Of a DNA stretch of 54,194 nucleotides, positions 15,948 to 27,900 are shown piece after piece. Both the position numbers and the translations under genes were made by a program. Numbering within the stretch: the stretch's first letter is position 1; every line of letters starts with the position of its first letter. The notes under the pieces are model-generated. The model made no database searches and was not told the origin of the DNA. It saw only the letters and a program-made list of their open reading frames with translations. The stretch is from a virus: the IMG/VR virus record IMGVR_UViG_3300033571_001946, positions 1 to 54,194 of that record, one strand, 5' to 3'.

Positions 15948-18900
15948 TATGCTCCAGTGTTACATTTTTTAATAAACTCTTGTACTAATTCTTCTTTTGT
16001 CATAAGCTTAACTTTAGACATAGCATCCATTAAAGGCATACCTTCTTGTATATATGCATCTCTAACAGCCTTCCGCATCTCATCTACAGCAGGTAAAGTA
16101 TTAGCGTCTTGAGCATAACCAGCATCAGCAGCTGCAGCTTTCTTATTAGCTGATAACAAATCTAAAGGATTACCGCTAGAAACAGGTGCTTCTTTTTTAA
16201 CAGGCTGGGCTTTAGTTGTAGAGATCTGATCTAAAGGATTGTTAGCCTGCTCCATTAAAGGCTCTGACTCACCATTTATATCTTGAGTTTTTTCTTTCTT
16301 GGGCAGTTTACTTTGAGCTACTTTCTCAGCTTCTTCTAGACCTATACCATAAGGTACTACTTTGTTGTACTTATCTCCAAGAGTTTCTTTAAGTACATAA
16401 GTAGCACGTATACCTACTTTAGAACCATCAGCTTCCCTAGTCTTTTCAGTAAACTCTACGCCTTCTTTAGTCTTCTTACTTACCTCTACACTCTTAAGTA
16501 CATAGACACCTTTAGAATCTTTCATTCTAAATCCATCTAAGAACTTAATTCTAGTATAAGATTTACCACCTACTACTTCTGTAGTAAGAGCAAACATCTC
16601 ATTAAGGTTAGTAAGATTAGAAATAAACTTAGCCAGGTTTTCTTCTTGTACTTTACCTTGCAGACTCTTCTTAACCTCTTCCCAAGATTTTACTTCACCT
16701 GTTTCAGGATCTACAGACTCTTCTTGGATAGCTGAAATTTCTGTTGCAGTATAACCTGCCTGCCATCCTTTGAACATATCAAAGGTAATAGAGCCATCCT
16801 CATTTTTAGTTACAGGCATTTCAGGTTTAAATGCTCCTTCTTTATAGAAAAGTAAGTTACTATAATTCGCAGCATCTCGTACAGACAGTTCTACAAACTC
16901 ATCAGTAAGTTCTTCTAAAGACTTACCAAACATTTCTTTGTACTCTTGTTCAGTAGCTTCTTTGTTAAGTAATTCTAACACTCCTTTGCTAGCCCTACTG
17001 TATGCTTTAAACATAGCAGCAGGCATAATATTAATGAAAGAATTATTCTTAAACTGCAGTGCATCTTTAGCTACAAGGTAATTAAAGAGCTTAATTACAA
17101 ACTCTCTAGTATGTTCTGCAGCATAGAGATTCTCTAGGTCATTAGTAAGACGTGTCTCAAACTCTACATTACCTTTTGTAGAGTTATAGTTGATACCCAT
17201 AAAACCATTGCTAGTTTGTGGTCTAAATCCTAGGCTATACAAAGCAGGGCTTTGACCTACAAACTCAGGGTACTTTTCAGAAAGTTCTTTGTACTCATCA
17301 AGTAACATAGCCTGACTATCTTCAAGCTTATACAGCAGTCTAGAAATATTGTCTGTGTTTAAGACTGTAGATTTTTGCTGTATACTGTAAGCTCTTAATA
17401 CAGTAAATGCTAAAGCAGCTTTCTTTATAGCGTTCTTTTTAGTAGCTACATCTCCAAGTACACGCTCAATATTACGCCATCCTGCATTAGTCATTTTACG
17501 TAAAGCAGGTGTTTGACTTATGGCAATCTTACCTGTGTTAGCTCGTTTATCTGCTAATACCTCAAGATTAGCTTTAGTAAGCTTATGCTCTCTAAAGATC
17601 TTAAGAATATTAGGCATAATCTTATTCTCTTTGGCCTTTACAATCTGCCAAGAACCATTGACTTTTTCAAGCTTACCACCTAATTGTTTAAGAGTCTCTA
17701 TAATAATTTCTTCTTCTTCAAATGTAGACCCTGTACCTTTAGTAATCTTAATTACACTACCAATCTTTGAAAAAGTCTTAGTGATAGGCTCAAGCCCACT
17801 GTACATAGTAAGAGCTTTGTAATTAGCCACAAGGTACTCTAACTGTGCTTGTTTATCATCAGCAGCTCTTTCTTTCAAAGCATTGAGTAACTCTTCTGTA
17901 GTAAACTCATTACTGTCTAAATCTACAGTAGCATTAGGAGCTATCTCTTTAATCTTTTTCTTTATATCCTCTAGCAAAGAGTTATAATACTTACTAGTAT
18001 TAATATACTTTTCACCTAAAGGACGAATCTTATTCCTTTTATTAGCTACAAATTGTGTATACTTCTTTACATAATCTTGGTTGATTAAGTACAAAGCGTC
18101 ACGTAAAGAATAACCTAACCCTACAAGGTTAGATACATTTGACAATGCGTCTATACTTAACCCAAGCTTATTTACAAACCCATACTTAGGGTTATCAGTC
18201 ATTGCAGAGGTTAAAGTAGACAAGATGTCCATGACTCTTTTGCCATCTTGGGTTTGATAGCTAGTGTACCCTTCTGATGTAAAGCCATTTATTTTAGGAA
18301 GGTTCTCCAAAAAGAGCTCACCAATCTTTATATTAAACTCACGCAATCTACCAAATATCTGAGTAGCATTTACTGCAGCACCAATAGACTCTTGACCTGC
18401 TCTGTTAGAATCTAAAGCCTGCATAAGAGCTGTAAGAGTACTTACATCATGCTTTACATCCATCTCATCATAAGACTCAAAGCCTTTAGCCTTAGCAATC
18501 TCATCAAGGATTGTTTCTACCTCATCAATAGTAGCAGGAGTAGAAGTAATCTTTCTTACAGCTGGATTAGAGTGTAAAACAATCTTAGCATTAAGAATAG
18601 TATTATTCAGAGTACCAGGGTTAAGTTCCCCTTTTTCTTTAGTCTGCTGAGCATACTCTGCAGCATTAGAAGGTAATCCAAGTTCTTTTAATGCTCTTAA
18701 TACAAGTTGCTTGTTAAGATCCCTAAGCTTCTGTTTAATAGCAGCTTTCTCGTTAATAAGTTCTTCCTTATTAACAATCATCTCTTCACCTAAAGAAAGC
18801 TCTTCAATGATATTTCTAAGGATCTGTTTTAACTCAAGTTCTTTAGTATTAGCACCGTTCTTTTCAATGTCTTCTGTAATATACTCTTTTACAAGAAGGT

Positions 18901-21900
18901 CTACAAACTTATCGTTAGTGTAGTATTGTAAGAACTGATCAAACTCAGAGTCTTCTGTATTCCCATACACCATAAACTTAGGTTTACCATTTACATATTT
19001 GACGTAATGGTCAGGCCTATGAATATAGAATGAGTCAATATCAAAGTCAGATCCTGTAAGCTTTACAATCTCATGAGGAAACACTGCATTAGAACCAGTA
19101 AAGTTAGGCAGGATGTCTACAAGCTTTAAGCTCATTGCAGAGTGCTTATCTTGAGAAGGAATTCTCAATCCAAACATATATGCAATCTCTTCAGGTATAA
19201 TATCACCAGCTTTAAGTCCAAACTGTTCTGCAAAGTGTGCAGACATTACAAACTCAGAGTACTTACCTATCTCTTTACCATTCTTATCAAGCCTTGGTTT
19301 GTTGTAAGCTAAGTCACGAGTCTTTAATCTACCAGCTTTATAATCAGCCATGTATTTCTCAGGGTTCTCGTCAAACATAGCTTTGTTGACAATAACCTCT
19401 GTACCATCAGCTTTTTCATAAAACATAATCTGGTGTCCAAAGCCAGACTGTAAAGTAGTTTTATAGCCAGGAATCTTCTGACTGAATACCTTATTGAAGT
19501 GTGCATTGTACATAGCCTCAAACTTTGCAGTAGTATGAGGCATATTTGCAAAGTCAAACACAGGGACACCACTTGAATCTACCTTAAAGAAGTCTAGTAA
19601 CTGTCCAGTAGCTCCTGTTTTGATAAGACTTTCACGCATTATCTTAGCAAGGCGACCCATCTTAGGATTAGTCTTACCTTCTTGTAATGCAAAGATTATA
19701 GATTTAGCTGGGATGTAGCTACGAGTTACCTTCTGAGCTTGTGCAGAATCATATAAATCAAGCAGGTCTCCTACAGTCTTGATGTTATCATAAAAAGGGT
19801 ACTCTATCTTTTGAGCCCTGTCTTGTTCTACCTCAATGATATTTTGCATCTGGGTAGGATTACTAATCTGATCTTTATTTGATGGGTTCTCTTGTTGTAA
19901 CCTACCAAACAAATTACTGATGCTACCTACTTGTCTTGTAGGATCAGGGACACTAAACATATCATTAGCATCCATTTCTACTACATTCTCAGTAAGCATC
20001 TTAGATGCAGAGGGAGGCATTAACAAGTCTATACCATGCTGCTCCATTTGTTGCAACATGTTAAACTTAACTTCCATTCCAGGACGTGCTACTCTTTCAC
20101 CATTTATCTCAACAGATACTTCTTCTCTGCTAAGAGTTTGTACAGACAGTTTAAAGAACCTAACTCCATCATGGTATACTAACTTCATAGAGTTAGCCAT
20201 GACATTCTCTTTCTTCAAGGTAGTCCAATCTTCAGGTGAGATAGGTTTACCTTCTATAATGTCATTATAGATTGCACGAGTCTTTTCAGTAAGTCTGCCT
20301 AAACCATACAAGTAATTCATAGCAGCTCTTGCAGAAATGTAACCTTGAGCATCTGCAATATCTACCTTACCTTTCTTGCGTATATCAGCAAGTTTCTTTT
20401 CTTTTTGTGCTTGTGTAAGAGTATCATCATTCTGAATAGAGTCAAGGACTTCTTTAAATTCAGCTTGATCCTCAGGGTTGTTCATATCTAAAACCCTGTT
20501 AGTAACAGTAAACTGTTTACTAGGATCTTCTATCTTACCACCTGCAGCTCTTTTACCTATGATTGCAAAGCGTGTTTCAGGCATCATTTCACTATACAAT
20601 GAATCACCTGAAGCATTACGTGCTTTAGCACGCTTAAACCAATCAATAGGATTCTTAACTACTTGTGCAGCATCTCCTTTGATAAGTTGATTATAACTTA
20701 ATCTGTTTAGGTAGTTATTTAAAAAGACTTGAGCAATATTATCTCCAGCATATCCAGAAGTAAAAGGATTTTTCATCCTCTGGTCTGTCATTGCTTTTAA
20801 AATCTTATTACGTGTTTCTGTAGTTTCAGAAAGCCACTTACCACCACTTATATAATCCCTACGTCCATACCTAGTATCTAGGAGTACGTTTATATAAATA
20901 GGTTTACCGTCTTTATACCCTTTCTTTACTACACCTAGCTTAGCAAGCTCATCAAGATGTGTATCAATTTGAGCTGTAAAGTACTTCTCAATCTGCTCTT
21001 TAAGTGCAGGAATATATTGATCAAACTCACCAGCTGAAGCTGCTTCTAACTCTTTAAGTAAATCAGAGTTTTCAAACTTAAGCAGGTTCTCAAAGTGCCA
21101 GAACTTAAAGCCTCTCAGCTTATTACGTTCACCTTCAACAGCACCCCAATTAAACCCTTCTATCTTATCTAAAGGATTAGAGCCTTGACTCTTTACAACT
21201 TGAATCCTGTTAAACTCTCTTCTTACCTCTGCTACAATAGCATCTTTAAACTTATCAGTAATCTTACCTTGCTTGTCAATAGTATCTACTACAGGTAAAG
21301 GTACCATATTAAGAGACTTTGAGTTCTCCATAATATCCAGAACAACAGGTCTTACTTCTACCTCATTGTTACCTACTATACCATCAAATCTAGAGTCAAG
21401 GTAATGACTGTACTCAGCAAGTGCAAGTTCCCTAGCTTTATAATCTCCAAAGGTTGACCCTTCTTCTGACTCTTTGAAAGTATCAACTTCAAATTGTCCA
21501 AACTGGTTTATCTTCATGTACCTTACTCTTGCCCCATCTTCACGGAGCAGCTTAAGGTGAGCTTTGATTTTTTGGAAATTAGCGTTCTTAAGTAAGTAAT
21601 GGTCTTTAAAATACTCGCTCTGGTAATCAAGAGGCAATAAGTCCATTCTATCCCTAGCTATAGCTAAGGTTATAATACTATCAGCAGTAGGCTTTTGTAA
21701 GCTGTAGATAGTCTTATTCTCAGCATTTAAGAATGAGTTAGGAGATAAAGTCTCATCAAATAACTCATTGTTCTTAGCAAGAACAAGGATTCTACTTACC
21801 AATCCTACCTCTACTTCTTTCTCTTTACCATCCTTTTTAACCTGTTCAACATCACGTACAAAAGGATTCTTACCTGTAGAAATATGTTTTACAAGCTCAT

Positions 21901-24900
21901 CAATTGTAGTTACTATATAAGGCTGGTCTTCTCTTAAACTATAACCAAAAGATTCTACATAGCTTTTTTGAATATCAGATATACCTGCGTAGTTAGGGTT
22001 ATTTAGTACTAAGAACTTAAGGTAACCTTGTGATAAAGAAATACCTACAGATTTTAATGCTTCATCTAGATTAGTAACCCTGAACATAACATCAGAGTTA
22101 CTTAACTCTTTAGGAGTATTGATATTAATAGCATTACTAGCTTTAGTAAGTTTATCAACAATCTTAGCTTTAGCTGTAGCTATTTTCTCTTCAGGAGTTT
22201 TACCCCACTTTTGCCAGGCTTTTACATAAGCAGCATTCCAACTTTCAAACTGTTGTTGGTCAGCAGTCTTACGATTAGAAGAGTAAGATCTTGCTATACC
22301 CAGATTAAAATCATACTCTGTAAATGTATGGTCATGTGAATGCAGATTAAACCCTTTAACCATTGCATGATATAAATCAAGGTTAGCAGGTTTAAGTTCT
22401 GACTCAGAGTAATTTCCATCTTTTAAGAATGACTCAAGAGGAAAGCCAATATCATTTAAAAACTTATCTATTACATACCTAGGCTCACTAGACACATTTC
22501 TGTAATGAATGAGCTTAGTCATTACTTCTTTGCTAGTCAAAGAATTCTGAGTAGCCTTGGCTATACCATTATATACACGTTTAGTGTCTACTGCTATAGT
22601 CATAGTAACATCTTCAGGGAATACATCAGGTACTCCAAAGAAGTCATTAAGACTTGTAGTATATGTAGTAAGAGAAATATAAGCTCTAAGCTTCTTACTT
22701 AAGTTTTTAAAACCACCTAAGTTTTCTTGATTTAGATCCCTATTTCTTTCTTTAGATTCTGTATCACCTTTTTTAGATACCTCATCATTACTTTCACCTT
22801 CATTCTCTTCTACTACCAAGTCTACATCAAAAGATTTAAGAGCAGCCTCTACTGCATTCTTAATCTCTGTTCTTGGAGACTTTGGAAACCCAGGTTCATT
22901 TATATAAGACTCTGGGTTAAGAGCAAACTCAATAGAGTAAAATAAGTCTTTTGCTTTTTCATTAGTACTAGCATCAATATAATCAGATCTAGTATCTAAG
23001 TTAAAGTTATCATGGAATGCATTTATAGCTTCATCAATAAGCTTACTTGTAGGAACATTAGGCTTAAGCTTAGCAGCATTATATACATTACTAATAACAG
23101 TACCAATAATTTGGTTACTTATATGCTCAGGTAAGAATGTAGGAATGACTACAGGATTACCTTTATCATCTAATACATTATTACCATTAACATCTTTTTC
23201 AAAAGAAGATCCTGCAAATAATGATACTTGAGCAGGAAGGACAGTACCAGTAAACTGGTTACTAACCATCTGCTTGTTCTTAAAAGTACCATTATCAATA
23301 GCTTCAAACAGACCATCAAATGCATCTGCTTGTTTACTCTTTACAAAAATATCTAAGACTTTGCTAAGCTTTTCCCAAAGAGTCTGAAGAATACCTGCTA
23401 AACCAGTCTTAGCTTTAGTCTCTTTAGCCATGCGATGAGCTTTATACTTATCTGCCATGTACTCTTCAAGCATAAGATTAAAAATCTCCTGCTCTGAAAA
23501 CTTAGTACCTGGGTTCTTAGCATAGAACTCTTTGCTAAACTTAGCTGCCTCAGAAGTAATACTTATATTCTTCTTCTTAAGCTCATCACGCATCTGCTGC
23601 TTTGCAGCATCTCTGTAAAATGCAATCTCCTGATCTGTAAGAAATGCACGGAATACTCCGTGAAAAGCCTCATGATATTCAGTACCTTCTGGAGAAAACC
23701 TAGATAATCTAATTAAATTATCCTTAAAGTCTCCGTATAGTACAGAGCCATTTGCTAATCTTTCTTCTAACGCATCAAGAACTGTAACACCTATACTATC
23801 TCCAAATACACTACGTATATAAGCAAAAGCTTTAGTCAAGTCTCTAGCCCTAGCACGCACCTCTCCACTACTCTGAGCATCAGGATCTAGCTTAGTAGGA
23901 TCAATCTTTACTTGTCCACGAGGATTAGCTTTCTTATTAGAAACAGGAGCTGCAGAAGGTTGAGTAGGTGTAGGTGCTTGTGTAGCAGGTTGAGCAGGAG
24001 TACTATAGTTTATTCTAAACGAAAGATTAGTCTTTACGTTAGGAGTAACAGTAGGATAAAAAGATTGTAACGCAGCATCTGTATTAAGATCTGGTAGCTG
24101 TGTAGGAATTTGTGTTTTAAAATTCTTTACAGTAATAGCTGGTTCGTTCTTATCAGTACGAATAGCATCTACTGCAGGCTTACCTTGAAACTGCTGTGGT
24201 CTTTTAGGATCTTGTAGACTTTCATTAAGCTTTGTAATAAACTCATTTGCAGTAGTTGTAGGAGTTATAGTTACATTAGCAAAGACAGAAGGTTCAGAAC
24301 CAAACTTAAACTCTAATGTAAACTGCTTAAAGTCTTCACTAAAATATAAACCTACATCCCAACCACTTCTTAAAGAAAAGAATACTTCTGAATTAAGAAG
24401 AGTAGCCATCTCTTTAGGAGTAGCAGTCTTTTCTTCTTGGAAAGTTTTAAGAGTATTAAGAAGGTTGTCAATAGGATACTGAGAAGGCACCAAAGGAACC
24501 CACTCATACTTTTTATTATCTCCTTTAATACTTACTGTACCATAAGGATGCTCTACCAAAGCTACATACCTTTGTAAAAGCCTAGTGTTATGGATTTTAC
24601 CCATAGCTTTTCTTTCAGCTAAAGCTTCAAGGGCAGCTTTATATTCTTCTTTAGTTTCTAAAGTAGCAGGGTCTACATGCATTTGCTGTAAACTCTTATC
24701 AGTATTAGTATCTACAATAAACAGATTATTATCAGCATCCCTATATACAGGCCTTTCAGAATCAAATTGCTCTAACATAGGAGCTTGAAGCATGTCAGGG
24801 GCAGCTTCAAAGAACCCTTTGTTTATTTGAGGGTTTATAAGCTGGATAAGTTCTTCAGTATTATATGTATTCTTACCTTGCAGTAATTGAGCATATACGT

Positions 24901-27900
24901 AATCAAAGAATTTCTTAGCTTCTTGATAAGCTTTTACAAACTCTTGGAAGTTAGCCTTAGTACCTTTACCCGTCTCTTCGTTTATCTCTACACTAAAAAG
25001 AGTTTTCCACTCTTCGTAGCTCATAAGAGTAGGGTCTAATGGTATACCTTCTTCATTTACAAACTTACCATAGTAAGGTATATAAGCAATGTCTTTTCCC
25101 TTATGCTGAATAGCCATAGTAAGAGGAGAACCACTAAATGCATATGGAGCATTCTCTACTTTTGTAATTTTTAAAGGGTCTGTATTAAGTCGTATATCAA
25201 GAGTAATCTCATCTAAAGCTGCAGGATCATTTATAAGAAGATCATCTAAAGCTTGTTGAGCTTTTAATCTAGCAGCTTTAACTTTTGCTTTACTCATCCC
25301 ATCAAGGGGATCAGTAGAAGGAGTATCTACTTCACTATCTACAAACTGTTCACCTATAACAAAGGTATTTAGATACTCACGAATATCTTTAAAAGGACGC
25401 TTTACTTTCTTGTCTTCTTTTGTTTCAGCATCCTTAGCATTCTGACGTTTGATTAACTCTTGATGAATTGCTCTTACTTTATCAGAGCTTACAGTATAAC
25501 CATTCTCTTCTGCCTTAGCTACAATAGCTTCTACATCTTGTGATGATTTAGCTTGAGCAAGCTCTTCTGCTAAAGTATTAGCAGTTACATTTTCTCTTGA
25601 AGAAATTTCTTGTGCAACAGCTTGGTCAAGTTCTGCTAGTTCTTCTGCTCTATCATTAATAAGCATTTCAGATGCAATCTCTTCTCTAAAACCACGAAGA
25701 TCTGCAATATCCATACTAGCCAAGTCCAGTTCTTTACCATTAAGATCTGTAACTATGTTCTTACGATTAACATCTTTTACAAAGACATCATTAATTAACT
25801 CTGGAGGTAAGTTAGATTGTTTTTTTAAAGTACTTGCAGTTTGTTTGTTATTCTCTTCCTGCTCAGCATTTTCAAACATTGCTTGAAAAGCTTCATCTTC
25901 AGTCTGAAGAACTTCCAAAGCTTTTGCAGGATCCTGTAAAGCATTATAATACTTTACAAAGTCTCCTTTTCTTTCTGTAAGTTTATTTAAATCTGCAAAC
26001 AGATTAACAAGTGCTGCACCTTCTACAGGACTCTCAGCCTCAAACTGTTTTAAAGCAGCTGTATAAGAATCTATTGCATTGCTCTTTAACTCTTTGAGGT
26101 ATTGCTCATATGTCTTTTCAAAAGGAACATTCTCAGGAGTAACAGTATCTGCAATAGTAAAGATGTTCTTATGCATCTGCAAAAGCTTAGAAGCCTTTGC
26201 ATCTTTAAGATCAAGAATCTCTTGTTCTATATTCTTAGTACGTGCCTCTACATCTTTAATAGTAGAAGCTGCAAAGAAAAACCTATCTCTTATCTTTTGA
26301 TTAGTAGTTCTTTGTTCAGGTGTACCACTAGAAATACCATAAAGAGTAGTAAGATTGTCATTAAGCTTCTGTAACTCTGCAGTCTTATTAACAATCTTAT
26401 CAATATCTTCTGTAGTAGTACCAGGACCAAAATGCTTTTCTAACTCTGCAGGATCTATGTCTTTCATAGACTGCAAACGAGTTACAAAATAATCTGTAGT
26501 ACCTGCATCAATCTGAGCTTTGATATATCTATTTAATGCCTTGTCTGTTTCGTTCTTAGCACTAAATAAATCTCCTTTCTTGAGATACTCTTCTCCTTTA
26601 TTTGCATCACGTACACTGCCTAAGTACTCTCCTATAAGCTTGTTACTTTGTGTAAAGTTAGGATCAGCATTAAGTGCATCTACAAGCTTCTTAGTATTCT
26701 CATTCTTAGCAAGCCTTTCTGCACGTACACCTTTTAATCCAAAAGGTCCACCCACAATACCTCCAATAAGAATAGATTCTAAACCTTCTCTGTCAGTAAG
26801 AGTACTTGAAATACCCTCTGCTGCACCTTCATAAAAAGCATCAGCCCAAGCATCTCTTGAAAACTGGTATTGATCTACAAACTCTCGTGATGCTATGTTA
26901 GATGCATACTGTGCACCTTCTTGTAAAGACTCAGGTAAGAACCCTTCGACAAACTTTTTACCAAAGTTAAAATACGCAGCTCCTTTCTGAGCAGCTACTT
27001 TATCAAAGTATTCAGTAGTACCTTCTGCAAGAGTTCTAGTACCAATACTATTGTATTGTTTAATTGCAGCTTTCTTACCTGGATTGATAAACTTACCTAA
27101 AAGCAAAAGGTTTGTACCTCCTGTAATAGGCATGTTGATAAGGTAATTAGTATTACCTACATCAGTAGCTAATTGCTCAATCTGTTTATCAGTAAGAGAA
27201 GCATACTGTGCATACTCAGGATTAAAGTCAGGATTAGAAGGATCTCCTAAAGCTCGTGCTTCATTATAAAAATCCAAAGCTTCTTTAAAACTTTGGCGTG
27301 CTTCCATAGAAGATTCACCATGAGCAAGGACAGTACCTAAAGCCATCTCTTTAGTTAAATCCCATCTTCCTTTACTAGCTGCTGCTGCACCTATACCTTC
27401 TGCAGTAGTACTTAATCTTCCTGCTGCAATAGTTTCATCTCCAATCTGAGCAAGCTGTGCAGCTTTACCCATTTTGAATAGACTGCTTATACCATAACCT
27501 GCAGCTAAAGAACCTATAGTATAACCAGCACCTCCTAAGACTTTATCAAACCAAAAGTTTTGATACCCCATACTACCAAGAAGACTAGCGTTCTTCTCAG
27601 CCTCACTATAATAAAAAGGATTAGACTCTCGTACTGCCTCATTTATAGAGTCCATAGCTTGGCCAAACTCATTGTTCCAAACTTGATCAGCCTCTCCTGT
27701 AATAAGACCTTTTGATATCCCATAAACAAAACCTACTGTAGAATCAAGAGCACCTGTAAAAGCACTAATAGTCATATTAACTAGACCATTACCAAGCTTA
27801 TCTAAAGCAGTTTGTTCTTGAGCCCTTATTTCATTTAATTGTTGTAAGTTTTCAAATGTAAGGGGTTGCTTATCATATTGAGATTGTCCATATCCTGTAT

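Noticed and set aside
13843-26834. Many plus-strand frames opposite the giant genes
   Set aside because: They lie antisense to well-supported long genes, have poor composition and no motifs or spacing that suggest genes.
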